This document shows, one piece after another, positions 24,454-33,264 of a DNA stretch of 64,000 nucleotides (position 1 is its first letter; each line of letters begins with the position of its first letter). The stretch is from Pseudomonas ovata (GTDB taxonomy: Bacteria > Pseudomonadota > Gammaproteobacteria > Pseudomonadales > Pseudomonadaceae). Position numbers and translations under genes: made by a program. Below the pieces are notes generated by a model. The model ran no database searches. It was not told where the DNA came from and worked only from the letters and a program-made list of their open reading frames with translations. Location: contig NZ_QFFU01000004.1 of assembly GCF_003131185.1 (NCBI RefSeq), forward strand, positions 186,001 through 250,000. The letters run 5' to 3'.

Positions 24454-25347
24454 CTACATCCGATGATGTTCCAGCAAGAAATCCACAAACAATCGCACCC
24501 GCGCCGGCATTGCCGCGCCGCCGACGAACACGGCATGAATCGGTTCCCGGTCCCCGGGGTTCCAGGCGTCCAGCAGCGGGATCAGGTCACCACGTTGCAG
24601 ATCCTCGCTCACGCTGAACTCACCAATGCGTGCAATGCCGGCCCCGGCTCGCGCCAGTTGTGCCAGTGCTTCACCACTGCTGCATTCGATATTGCCGCTG
24701 ACCTTGAGGGAAAATTCTTTTCCATCGCGGATGAACGGCCAGTTGGGTTCGGCACGCCGGAAGTTGAAGCGCAGGCAGTTGTGCTGTAGCAGGTCTTGCG
24801 GTTCCTGGGGGGTGCCGTGGCGCTGCAGGTACGCGGGCGATGCCACCACGACCTGGCCGGTTTCGCCGATCCTGCGTGCGGTCAGCGGGCTGTCGGGCAG
24901 ATGGCCAAAGCGGACGGCGACGTCGGCCTGCCCGCCGAGAATGTCGACCACTTCGTCGCCGAGGCTGAGGTCGACGACGATGTTCGGGTAGCGGACGCTG
25001 AATGCTGCAACCAAGGGCACGATGGCCAGCCGGCCATGGCCAAGGGCGGCACTGACCCGCAATCGCCCCCTGGGTACGCCCTGGTCGGCGATGGCTTCTT
25101 CGACCTCGTCCATGTCGGCCAGGATACGCCGGGCGCCACGCAGGAACGCTTCGCCCTCGGCCGTGAAGGTGATCGCCCGGGTGGTGCGCAGCAGCAGGCG
25201 GGTGCCAAGGCGTTGCTCGGTGCGCGCGATGATCCGACTGACTGCCGAGGGTGTCAGGCCCAGTGCCCGTGCGGCGGCCGACAGGCTGCCTTCCTGCGCC
25301 ACGGTGGTGAACACACTCATTTCACCTGACCTGCCGTTGAAATCCAC
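24454..25347 (-). CDS. LysR-family transcriptional regulator (CrgA-like clade)
   Basis: The GTG at 25347 is chosen because AGGAGG lies five bases upstream; the open frame extends further but lacks a start signal. The protein of about 297 aa has the N-terminal winged helix (SLSAAARALGLTPSAVSRII, TEQRLGTRLLLRTTR) and a C-terminal effector-binding domain. It is divergent from the MFS transporter gene with a short shared region, the standard arrangement for a LysR regulator controlling its neighbour. Ligand unknown. First core gene after the islands. Confidence 0.9.
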   Translation of the reverse strand: MDFNGRSGEMSVFTTVAQEGSLSAAARALGLTPSAVSRIIARTEQRLGTRLLLRTTRAITFTAEGEAFLRGARRILADMDEVEEAIADQGVPRGRLRVSAALGHGRLAIVPLVAAFSVRYPNIVVDLSLGDEVVDILGGQADVAVRFGHLPDSPLTARRIGETGQVVVASPAYLQRHGTPQEPQDLLQHNCLRFNFRRAEPNWPFIRDGKEFSLKVSGNIECSSGEALAQLARAGAGIARIGEFSVSEDLQRGDLIPLLDAWNPGDREPIHAVFVGGAAMPARVRLFVDFLLEHHRM

Positions 25348-25441
25348 TTGTGCCTCCTGCGCAAAGGTGATTGCCAAAAATCCCATCTACCGCCTGAAAA
25401 GCCTGGATCGTAGCATTGGCGGCATAGATAAGGAGCCTTCC

Positions 25442-26608
25442 ATGCGTATCAACCCACCACTTGTCGCGCTCGCCATCGGTGCCTTTGGCATCGGCGTCAC
25501 AGAATTCGCCCCCATGGGCATGTTGCCGGGTATCGCGGCGGATCTGGGCGTTTCCATTCCCGCCGCCGGTTTGCTGGTCAGTGCTTATGCGCTGGGCGTC
25601 TTGCTCGGCGCACCGCTGATGACCCTGACCACCGGCAGGATTCCCCGGCGCTATCTGCTGATCGGGCTTATGGCGATTTTCACCCTGGGTAATCTGATGT
25701 CGGCCCTGGCCACCGATTACTACAGCCTCATGGTCGCCAGGGTGGTGACCTCACTGAACCATGGTGCATTTTTTGGCGTCGGCTCTATCGTCGCCGCCAG
25801 CGTGGTCGCCCCGGAGAAGCGTGCCGGGGCGGTGGCGGCGATGTTCATGGGCCTGACCCTGGCGACCATCGGCGGTGTGCCGATGGCCACCTGGTTTGGC
25901 GAGCTATTTGGTTGGCGCACCGCTTTCTGGGGCATTACCGGCCTCGGCGCGATCACCATGGCCGCGTTGTGGTTCGCCCTGCCTGACCTGAAGACGCCGC
26001 AAAGCGTCGGTGTAATGGCCGAAATCCGGGTCCTGGGGCGTGGTCCGGTGCTGGGCGCGCTGGCGCTGACCGTCGTTGGATCGAGCGCAATGTTTACCGT
26101 TTTCACCTATATCGCGCCGATCCTCAGCAGCGAAACCAGTAGCTCCACCGTCTACATCACCGCCATGCTGATGCTTTTTGGTGTGGGGTTGACGCTGGGC
26201 AATATGTGGGGCGGCAAGGCCGCCGACCGCTCGATAGATCGCACCTTGATCGTCTCGCTAAGCGTGCTGATTCTCGTCTTGCTGGCGTTCACCCTGCTGA
26301 TGCAGTGGAGGCTGCCGGCGGCGCTGGCCATCCTGATCTGGGGTATCGCCAGTTTCGCCCTGGTGCCGCCGCTGCAGATGCGCGTCATGGAAGCAGCAAA
26401 GGACGCGCCCAATCTTGCCTCGGCGGTGAACATTGGCGCGTTCAATCTTGGCAACGCGATGGGTGCTGCGCTGGGCGGAGCGGTAATCAACGCGGGACTG
26501 GGTTATCCGGCAATTTCCCTGGCCGGCGCGGCGATGGCTGCGCTGGGGCTGCTGATGGTATTGGCTTATGCCTGGCGCGCCAGAGCGATGGGAGCCGCAG
26601 TGGTGTGA
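25442..26608 (+). CDS. MFS efflux transporter (DHA1/AraJ-like)
   Basis: The 388-aa protein has twelve predicted membrane helices and the DHA1 motif A region (GRIPRRYLLIG) plus an antiporter-like LNHGAFFGVGS in helix 5. Relatives export sugars, nucleosides or drugs by proton antiport. AAGGAG precedes the ATG. Probably regulated by the divergent LysR protein. The substrate cannot be named from sequence. Confidence 0.9.
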   Translation: MRINPPLVALAIGAFGIGVTEFAPMGMLPGIAADLGVSIPAAGLLVSAYALGVLLGAPLMTLTTGRIPRRYLLIGLMAIFTLGNLMSALATDYYSLMVARVVTSLNHGAFFGVGSIVAASVVAPEKRAGAVAAMFMGLTLATIGGVPMATWFGELFGWRTAFWGITGLGAITMAALWFALPDLKTPQSVGVMAEIRVLGRGPVLGALALTVVGSSAMFTVFTYIAPILSSETSSSTVYITAMLMLFGVGLTLGNMWGGKAADRSIDRTLIVSLSVLILVLLAFTLLMQWRLPAALAILIWGIASFALVPPLQMRVMEAAKDAPNLASAVNIGAFNLGNAMGAALGGAVINAGLGYPAISLAGAAMAALGLLMVLAYAWRARAMGAAVV

Positions 26609-26746
26609 CGCAGGCGAGGGGCGGCAATCGGTCCAGGCCGTGTAACAACGACTGCGCTTGCGTCTTGGCTTGTTGCTGAAGCACGATGCCGGTTTCCCTG
26701 GCAAGGACAGGCCGATGACCAAGCCCCTCGAACAAGAAAGCCCAAC

Positions 26747-27289
26747 GTGAGTTCAGCGCATTTCACGGCCAAGAGCGAAGACCTGGGCAACCGCATGATG
26801 AAGGTTGACCATGCAGGCGAGCATGGCGCGATCTGTATCTATAGCGGACAGTTGTTCATGGCCCGGCTTTTCGTCCCGGGCATGGTGAATGAGCTCAAGG
26901 AATTCCTCTCCCACGAGCGTCGTCATCGAGCGGTTTTTCAGGAGGAACTGCAACGCCGCAATCATCCCCGCTGCCGTAGTTATTGGTTGTGTGGCATCGG
27001 CGGGCTGGCGTTGGGGCTGCTGACTGGCCTCTGTGGCCGCAAAGCCATTGTCGCGACGACCGTCGCGGTTGAAAGTGTGGTGCTCAGGCACCTGGCGCAT
27101 CAACTTGAGGTGCTGGCCACCACCGACCGCCCTGCGGTAGCGGCCATTACTTCGATTGTGGCGGAGGAGCAGCACCACCATGATCACTCAGCAGCGCAGA
27201 TTGATGTGCGCGATCCCTGGTTCAGGATATTGGCGCCCATCGTGACGGCATGGACGGAGGCGGTCATCTGGATGGGGATGCGCTCTTAG
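26747..27289 (+). CDS. COQ7-family diiron protein (demethoxyubiquinone hydroxylase-like)
   Basis: The 180-aa protein starts at GTG and has the two repeated diiron half-sites of COQ7: MKVDHAGEHGAICIY with SHERRHRAVF, and AVESVV with EEQHHHDHS. COQ7 hydroxylates demethoxyubiquinone in ubiquinone synthesis. A glycine-rich hydrophobic stretch (GIGGLALGLLTGLCG) suggests membrane association. Pseudomonads normally carry a coq7 elsewhere; this may be a paralogue with altered function, so I give no symbol. It stands alone after the MFS gene. Confidence 0.8.
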   Translation: MSSAHFTAKSEDLGNRMMKVDHAGEHGAICIYSGQLFMARLFVPGMVNELKEFLSHERRHRAVFQEELQRRNHPRCRSYWLCGIGGLALGLLTGLCGRKAIVATTVAVESVVLRHLAHQLEVLATTDRPAVAAITSIVAEEQHHHDHSAAQIDVRDPWFRILAPIVTAWTEAVIWMGMRS

Positions 27290-27407
27290 ACAGGGCACGC
27301 TGTCGGTCTGATCGATACTCACAAAGCCACGCTTGCACGCCCGTTTGCTCATTTTCCGCTCAATCCCTTGAGTTCGGCGGCCTCGCTAAAGGAAAGGTGA
27401 TCCAGGG

Positions 27408-28274
27408 TCACCGCCCCCACCACCCCCGCAAACACACCATAAACGCCGCCATCGACGGCGAGCGCGACACCGGGCGTGTCTCCAGCAATCCGATCACCCG
27501 TCGATCAGGCTGCTTTACCGGCAGCGTAATGCACCGTTCGATATTGAACACCGACGTGCAACTGGCCGGCAGCAGGGAAAAACCCAGCCCTTCACGCACC
27601 AGGGCAACCGCCGAGCTCATGTGTGCCACTTCCCAGACCGGCGTCGTGTCCACGCCCAGGTGCCTGAGAGCGTTGTCGGCCAGCGGACGGATGCTGGTGT
27701 CCTTGGTCAGGGCGATATAGGGCAGCGACTGCCATTGTTCATGCACGTCTTTACCCTGGCGCACCAGCAGCACCAGGTCGTCGTCCAGCAGCGGTTCGAA
27801 ATCGATGCCGGCCACGCCGTGCGGTGACGAGCTGATGCCGGCGTCGACGTCACCGTTCTGCACCCACGCCAGCACTTCGCCGGCGCGGCCGTCGCGCAGG
27901 CGGACTTCGACGCCCGGATGGACCTGCGTGAAGGCGGCGATCACCTGGGGCAGGAACGAGGCGGCCACGGTCGGCAGTGCCGCCAGGCGGATGATGCCGC
28001 GGGTCAGGGCCACGGTTTCGCGGGCATCGCGCACGGCATCTTCCATGTTCTGCAGCATGCGCCGTGCCTGTGGCAGGAAGTGCTGGCCGGCCGCGGTCAG
28101 CTCGACCACGCGGGTGTTGCGCGCCAGCAACTGCAAGCCCAGCGCCTCTTCCAGCTTGCGGATGGTGTAGCTCAAGGCGGGCTGGGACAGGTGCACCAGC
28201 TCCGAGGCGCGGGTAAAGCTGGCGCTTTCGGCAACCCATACAAAGGCCTGCAATTGCCGGAAGGAGACGTTCAT
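27408..28274 (-). CDS. LysR-family transcriptional regulator
   Basis: The 288-aa protein has a classic N-terminal winged helix (MNVSFRQLQAFVWVAESASF, LSQPALSYTIRKLEEALG) and a periplasmic-binding-like effector domain. It is divergent from the AtuA-like/CitMHS operon with about 100 bp between start codons, so it most likely controls that operon in response to a carboxylate substrate. Confidence 0.92.
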   Translation of the reverse strand: MNVSFRQLQAFVWVAESASFTRASELVHLSQPALSYTIRKLEEALGLQLLARNTRVVELTAAGQHFLPQARRMLQNMEDAVRDARETVALTRGIIRLAALPTVAASFLPQVIAAFTQVHPGVEVRLRDGRAGEVLAWVQNGDVDAGISSSPHGVAGIDFEPLLDDDLVLLVRQGKDVHEQWQSLPYIALTKDTSIRPLADNALRHLGVDTTPVWEVAHMSSAVALVREGLGFSLLPASCTSVFNIERCITLPVKQPDRRVIGLLETRPVSRSPSMAAFMVCLRGWWGR

Positions 28275-28373
28275 GCGCGACCTATAAAAGAAATGGATTA
28301 ATTGTTCAGACCTTTCGAATACTAAAAATAATACGCCGGCGCCATCATGGCTACAGACTTACTGGAGCACCTG

Positions 28374-29726
28374 ATGACAAAAACAATTCACATCGGCTGC
28401 GGCGCCGGCTTTGCCAATGATCGGCCTGATGCCGCCTTGCGCCTGGCTCAGGACCTGGCACGCCTGCCGGGTCAGCGTTACCTGATGCTCGAGCTGCTGG
28501 CCGAGCGCACCCTGGCCGAGGCGCAATTGCGCAAGCGCAGCGATGCGCAGGCGGGCTATTCGGAGCGGCTGTTCGACTTTCTCGAACCGATGCTCGACCT
28601 GTGCCTGGAGCACCGGATCCCGATCATCACCAACGGCGGCGCGGCCAACCCGCAGGCGGCGGCGCAGCGCCTGCGCACGCTGCTCGATGGCGGCACGCGC
28701 CCGGCACGCATCGCCTGCGTACTGGGCGATGACCTGCTGCCCGCCGACCCGGCCTCACTGCAGGCCTGGTTGCCGGCCGATCTGCCTGTCGAGCGGCAGG
28801 TGTCGATCAACGTCTACACCGGCGCCGACGGCATTGCCCAGGCGCTGGCCGAGGGTGCCGATGTGGTGATCTGTGGCCGGGTCGCCGATCCGTCGCTGGC
28901 CGTGGGGCCTGCGCGCCACGGGCTGGGCTGGGCCGCCGATGACTGGCAGAAGATCGCCATCGCCACCGCCGCCGGGCACCTGCTCGAATGCTGCACGCAA
29001 GTCACCGGTGGCTACTTTGCCCATCCGGGCATCAAGGACGTACCGGACCTGGCCAACCTCGGTTGCCCGATTGCCGAACTGAGCGAAGACGGCCGCCTGG
29101 TCATGACCAAGACCCGCGACAGCGGCGGCCTGGTGACCGAGCGCACGGTCAAGGAACAGCTGCTGTATGAGGTTCACGATCCACGCGCGTACCTGACCCC
29201 CGACGTGCTGCTCGACCTGGGTGAAGCCTGCGTCAGCCAGGTGGGTCCGGACCGGGTGGCAATCACCGGTATTCAGGGTCATCCGCAACCGGCGCAGCTC
29301 AAGGGCCTGGTCGGCCTGCGCGGGTTGTGGTTCGGTGAAGCCGAGATTTCCTATGCCGGTCCCGGCGCGCTCCAGCGTGCGGCCCTGGCGCGTGAAATCC
29401 TCCTGCAGCGGTTCGAGACGCTGGCACCGCAGGTGCGTCCCTGGATCGACCTGTCAGGGGTTGCCAGCCTGTTCAACGACAGCCGCGGCGAGTACCTCAC
29501 CCAGCGCCTGGCCCACGCCGCCGACCTGGAAGACGTGCGCGTACGGGTCGGCTTGATCAACCCGGATCGGGCGCTGGTGAACACCCTGCTGGCCGAAGTC
29601 GAGTCGCTGTACACCAATGGCCCTGCTGGCGGCGGCGGCGTGCGCCGGCACCTCAGCGAAAGCATCACCACCCAGGGCTTTCTGATCGCGCGTGGTGAAA
29701 TCCAAACCCGTCTGGAGTGGTACTGA
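28374..29726 (+). CDS. AtuA-like (DUF1446) catabolic protein
   Basis: The ATG at 28374 (MTKTIHIGCGAGFANDRPDA) is preferred to one 27 bases upstream because GGAG lies about six bases before it. The 450-aa product belongs to the DUF1446 family, named for AtuA of acyclic terpene (citronellol) use, though most members lie in other carboxylate or dicarboxylate pathways. Conserved features are the N-terminal IGCGAGF, VVICGRVADPSLAVGP and the C-terminal glycine run GPAGGGGVRR. It overlaps the next gene by one base (TGATG). The chemistry is not established. Confidence 0.88.
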   Translation: MTKTIHIGCGAGFANDRPDAALRLAQDLARLPGQRYLMLELLAERTLAEAQLRKRSDAQAGYSERLFDFLEPMLDLCLEHRIPIITNGGAANPQAAAQRLRTLLDGGTRPARIACVLGDDLLPADPASLQAWLPADLPVERQVSINVYTGADGIAQALAEGADVVICGRVADPSLAVGPARHGLGWAADDWQKIAIATAAGHLLECCTQVTGGYFAHPGIKDVPDLANLGCPIAELSEDGRLVMTKTRDSGGLVTERTVKEQLLYEVHDPRAYLTPDVLLDLGEACVSQVGPDRVAITGIQGHPQPAQLKGLVGLRGLWFGEAEISYAGPGALQRAALAREILLQRFETLAPQVRPWIDLSGVASLFNDSRGEYLTQRLAHAADLEDVRVRVGLINPDRALVNTLLAEVESLYTNGPAGGGGVRRHLSESITTQGFLIARGEIQTRLEWY

Positions 29727-30055
29727 TGACTGCACTCGTGACGCTTGCCGACTACGCCCACGCCCGCGCCGGCGACAAGGGCAATATTCTGAGCATTGCC
29801 GTATTCCCGCTCGACGAGGCGCATTACGCCTGGCTGGCCCGTGAAGTCACCGCCGAACGGGTGGCCGAGCACTTCGCCAGCCGGCGTCCCGACAGCGTGA
29901 AGCGCTACACGCTGGACACCCTCAAGGCGCTGAACTTCGTGCTGGAAAACGCCCTGGAAGGCGGGGTCAACCAGAGCCCCGGCCTGGACCGCCACGGCAA
30001 GAGCCTGAGCTACCTGCTGCTGTCGATGCGTGTACCCGCGCCGCCTGCCCGTTAG
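29726..30055 (+). CDS. Small AtuA-associated protein
   Basis: The 109-aa protein (MTALVTLADYAHARAGDKGN) is the ferredoxin-like domain often fused to or following DUF1446 proteins; ARAGDKGN is its signature. The start overlaps the upstream stop, showing translational coupling and stoichiometric expression. It most likely forms a complex with the AtuA-like protein. Confidence 0.85.
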   Translation: MTALVTLADYAHARAGDKGNILSIAVFPLDEAHYAWLAREVTAERVAEHFASRRPDSVKRYTLDTLKALNFVLENALEGGVNQSPGLDRHGKSLSYLLLSMRVPAPPAR

Positions 30056-30118
30056 CACCGGGCTGACAGATAGAGCCCTTGATCGCCCCGACAATAAAAA
30101 CAAGCTGAGGCAAGACCT

Positions 30119-31423
30119 ATGATCACCCTGCTGGGTTTCATCATGATGCTGGGCATCATTGCCCTGATTCTGCTGCGCCGGATCAGTCCGGTGGTGGCCT
30201 TCAGTACCATTCCGGTTGCCATCTGCCTGGTGGCCGGCTTTTCGCCGCAGCAGATTGGCGAGTTCATCAAGAGCGGGCTGCTGACCGTCGCCCCCACCGC
30301 GGCGCTGTTTCTGTTTGCCATTCTGTACTTCGGCATCATGCGCGACCGTGGCCTGTTCGATCCGCTGGTCAACTTTCTGATCCGCAGCACCGGCGGCCGC
30401 CCCCTGGCCGTCGCGCTGGTCACCGTGCTGGCAACGGCCGTGGTGCATCTGGACGGTGTCGGCGCGGCTACCTTTCTGCTGACGATTCCGGCCCTGCTGC
30501 CGCTGTATCGCCGCGTGAACATGAGCCCGCTGTTGCTGCTCTGCCTGGTGGGCACCACCGCCGGGGTCATGAACATGGTGCCTTGGGGCGGGACCACGGC
30601 CCGTGCCGCCGCCGTCTCGGGGCTCGACGCCACTCAGTTGTGGCTGGGCCTGATCCCGGTGCAGGTGGTCGGGCTGGCGTGCATGCTGCTGATTGCCGGC
30701 GTGCTGGGCCTGCGTGCACAACGCCGGCAGGCACGCTCGCTCAGTGCGGCGGCCACCGTCGATTTCGAGGCCACGCACACCGATCCCAGGGAGTACGCGC
30801 TGTCGCCGACAACGCTGCGCTACTGGCTCAATGTCGGCCTGACCGTGGCGATCCTGGCGTGCCTGTTCACCGGTATCTTTCCCTTGTACGCCTGCTTTAT
30901 CGTCGGCCTGGGCATTGCCCTGCCGCTGAATTTTTCGCTGGATGTGCAGGCTGAACGGCTCAAGGCACACGCCTGGGATGCGCTGCAGATGGTCATGGTG
31001 ATGATGGCCGCCGCCGTGCTGCTGGGCGTGTTGTCAGGCGCGAAGATGTCCGACGGCATGGCCCTGGCGCTGATCGATGTGCTGCCGGCAGGGTCGGCGC
31101 AATACCTGCACGTAATCGTCGGTGCCTTCGGCGTACCGCTGGGAATGATCTTCTCGCCCGACGCCTATTACTTTGCCTTGTTGCCGGTGATCCGCGACGT
31201 GGCCATGGCGGCCGGCGTGCCCCTGGAGTCGGTGGCACGGGCCATGCTGATCGGTGAGAACACCGGCTTTTCGATCAGCCCCGTGGTGCCCAGCGTGTAC
31301 CTCGCCTTGGCCCTGGCCGGGGTGGAACTGCGCAAGCACATCGCCTTTACCTTTTTCTGGGCCTGGGGCGCCAGCCTGGTGATGCTGGTATTTGCGGTGA
31401 TGATCGGCGTGATTCAGGTCTGA
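30119..31423 (+). CDS. CitMHS-family carboxylate transporter
   Basis: The 434-aa protein has about twelve membrane segments and matches the CitMHS family: ISPVVAFSTIPVAICLVAGF, VVHLDGVGAATFLLTIPAL, MNMVPWGGTTARAA, and FSPDAYYFALLPV with GENTGFSISPVVPSVYLAL. Such proteins import citrate-metal complexes or related di/tricarboxylates with protons. Third gene of the LysR-linked operon, it would bring in the substrate metabolised by the AtuA-like pair. Confidence 0.9.
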   Translation: MITLLGFIMMLGIIALILLRRISPVVAFSTIPVAICLVAGFSPQQIGEFIKSGLLTVAPTAALFLFAILYFGIMRDRGLFDPLVNFLIRSTGGRPLAVALVTVLATAVVHLDGVGAATFLLTIPALLPLYRRVNMSPLLLLCLVGTTAGVMNMVPWGGTTARAAAVSGLDATQLWLGLIPVQVVGLACMLLIAGVLGLRAQRRQARSLSAAATVDFEATHTDPREYALSPTTLRYWLNVGLTVAILACLFTGIFPLYACFIVGLGIALPLNFSLDVQAERLKAHAWDALQMVMVMMAAAVLLGVLSGAKMSDGMALALIDVLPAGSAQYLHVIVGAFGVPLGMIFSPDAYYFALLPVIRDVAMAAGVPLESVARAMLIGENTGFSISPVVPSVYLALALAGVELRKHIAFTFFWAWGASLVMLVFAVMIGVIQV

Positions 31424-31443
31424 GCCCTGGCTTCAGCGAACCG

Positions 31444-31475
31444 GGCGGCTGGCCCAACGTAACCTGCCAGCCGCC
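31444..31475 (+). terminator. Hairpin after the CitMHS gene
   Basis: A 10-bp perfect stem GGCGGCTGGC/GCCAGCCGCC with a 12-base loop, 20 bases after the stop. No T run follows, so its strength as a terminator is uncertain. Confidence 0.5.
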
Positions 31476-31519
31476 TGGGTGCCGCGCACTTGTGCTGCGC
31501 AGCAAACACTGCCCCCCTG

Positions 31520-31765
31520 CTACTGGACGTCTACGCGCTTGGCCTCATCGACGCCGGCACTGGTCAGCTTGATCGGAAACTCCAGGGTCGAACTGTGCGG
31601 GTCGACCGGAGTACCGTGAATGAAGTTCTCATGCTGGAAACGTCTTATCACCTCCACTACCGCCTTTTCGCCACGGTAGTTATCCAGGATCTCCTTGCCC
31701 AGGCCATTGGGGTGGGCATGCAGCAGGCGGGTCAGTACTTCGCGTTCCAGTTCCTGATGTTCCAT
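31520..31765 (-). CDS. Conserved hypothetical protein
   Basis: An 81-aa soluble protein (MEHQELEREVLTRLLHAHPN, YRGEKAVVEVIRRFQHENFI) with the look of a small winged-helix fold. No function is known to me. It lies between ldhA and the CitMHS operon as a lone minus-strand gene. Composition is host-like. Confidence 0.75.
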   Translation of the reverse strand: MEHQELEREVLTRLLHAHPNGLGKEILDNYRGEKAVVEVIRRFQHENFIHGTPVDPHSSTLEFPIKLTSAGVDEAKRVDVQ

Positions 31766-31943
31766 ACGTACCTCTTGCGCTTATGGGTTATGCGTTGGAA
31801 ATGCCATAAGCGCCCGAGTGCAGCACAGCAGACGAACGGTCATCAATCGACCGTGACAGACCGGGCAGGTAGCAGGAAAGGTGCAAGTCCCGCAGCGCTT
31901 CAAGAGGCTGACTGGCCAGAGAATCCGACGCTTTTTACAACCG

Positions 31944-32942
31944 TCAGGCCAGCCGGTTCTCACACGCCACACGCTCTGTAAAGCAGCGCAGGTTTTCCAG
32001 CGTTACCTGCGCAATCTGCTCCAGTGCCTCGCGGGTGAAAAACCCCTGGTGTCCGGTGATCAGCACGTTGGAAAAGGTGGTCAGGCGCAGGAACACTTCG
32101 TCGTCGATGTGATCACCCGAGCGGTCCTGGAAGAACAGCTGGCTCTCCTGTTCGTAGACGTCGATGGCCAGAGCGCCGAGTTGCCGGGACTTGAGTGCTT
32201 CGATCACCGCCAGGGTGTCGATCAGTGCGCCGCGTGAGGTGTTGACCAGCATGGCGCCGGGTTTCATCTGTGCCAGGGTTTCGTGGCGGATCAGATGGCG
32301 GGTGCTGTCGAGCAGCGGGCAATGCAGGCTGACGATGTCCGCCACGGGCAGCAGTTGCTCCAGCGTCACGTACTCGCCCAGTGCCTTGAAGGCCTCGGTC
32401 TGAAACGGGTCGAACCCCAGCACCCGGCAACCGAAGCCCTTGAAGATGCGCGCGGTGGCCAGGCCGATCTGTCCGGTGCCGATGATCCCTACGGTCTTGC
32501 CATGCAGATTGAAACCCAGCAGCCCGTCGAGCATGAAGTTGCCTTCACGCACACGGTTATAGGCGCGGTGGGTGTGGCGGTTGAGGGTCATCACCAGTGC
32601 CAGAGTGTGCTCGGCCACAGCCTCGGGTGAATAACCCGGCACCCGGGCGACGAAAAGGTCCAGGCGCTTGGCCGCGTCCAGGTCGACGTTATTGAAACCG
32701 GCGCAGCGCAGCAGGATCGCGCTGACGCCATAGCCCTTGAGCGTGGCCAGCACACCGGCATCGAGCTGGTCGTTGACGAAGACACAGATGGCCTCGAAGC
32801 CTTGGGCCAGGGCAACGGTGTCGGCGCTCAGGGTCGGAGCCAGGTAAGTGAACTCAAGGCCCGCGTCGGCAAAATCCCGTTGCAGGGCCTGATCGAAAAA
32901 GCGCCGGTCGTAGGGCTGGGCGCTGAAGAAAGCAATTTTCAT
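31944..32942 (-). CDS. ldhA: Fermentative D-lactate dehydrogenase
   Basis: The enzyme reduces pyruvate to D-lactate with NADH in the cytosol under low oxygen. The ATG at 32942 (MKIAFFSAQPYDRRFF) follows GGAG; an in-frame start 105 bases upstream falls in a repeat and is not used. The 332-aa protein has the Rossmann motif GTGQIGLATARIF (about 152), catalytic R in NTSRGALID and the catalytic H in ITGHQGFFTREAL. Its position next to the cytochrome bd operon groups two low-oxygen functions. Confidence 0.93.
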   Translation of the reverse strand: MKIAFFSAQPYDRRFFDQALQRDFADAGLEFTYLAPTLSADTVALAQGFEAICVFVNDQLDAGVLATLKGYGVSAILLRCAGFNNVDLDAAKRLDLFVARVPGYSPEAVAEHTLALVMTLNRHTHRAYNRVREGNFMLDGLLGFNLHGKTVGIIGTGQIGLATARIFKGFGCRVLGFDPFQTEAFKALGEYVTLEQLLPVADIVSLHCPLLDSTRHLIRHETLAQMKPGAMLVNTSRGALIDTLAVIEALKSRQLGALAIDVYEQESQLFFQDRSGDHIDDEVFLRLTTFSNVLITGHQGFFTREALEQIAQVTLENLRCFTERVACENRLA

Positions 32943-32961
32943 GAAACAACTCCAAAACTTT

Positions 32962-33112
32962 GTAGGAGCGCGCTTGCCCGCGACCGAGTGCGTAGCGCTC
33001 GCAAAATCTGCGAAACGCCACAATTTTACGGCTGTGAACACTTTCAAAATCTGCGAAACGCCACAATTTTACGACTGCTAACGCAGCCGGTCGCGGGCAA
33101 GCGCGCTCCTAC
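32962..33112. repeat. REP-like inverted repeat with internal duplication
   Basis: GTAGGAGCGCGCTTGCCCGC at the left pairs with its inverted copy ending at 33112. The interior contains the segment AATCTGCGAAACGCCACAAT twice, about 45 bp apart. Five related loci occur in this window (41.8, 42.1, 44.1, 57.5 and 61.8 kb). Confidence 0.9.
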
Positions 33113-33135
33113 GCAAGAGCATCCCATTCAGCAGG

Positions 33136-33252
33136 TCATGTCTTGTGATGAGTGCCTGCGTTCTTGTCTTCAGTCATCTCGTACCACATGCCGTTGAGCA
33201 CGGCAAAGGCGGCGGCCAGGGGCAGGCCGAGCAGCCAGGCGAAATACCACAT
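33136..33252 (-). CDS. cydX: Cytochrome bd-I oxidase small subunit
   Basis: The 38-aa single-helix peptide begins MWYFAWLLGLPLAAAFAV and contains LNGMWYE, the CydX signature. It stabilises the haems of cytochrome bd in the inner membrane. GAGGAG precedes the ATG closely. It is the last gene of the cydABX part of the operon, 12 bases after cydB. It is easily missed by annotation because of its size. Confidence 0.9.
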   Translation of the reverse strand: MWYFAWLLGLPLAAAFAVLNGMWYEMTEDKNAGTHHKT

Positions 33253-33264
33253 AGTCATCTCCTC

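Noticed and set aside
32943..33113. CRISPR-like repeat at 33.0 kb
   Set aside because: The two 29-bp units are one internal duplication in a REP-like inverted repeat; there is no array, regular spacer or cas gene.
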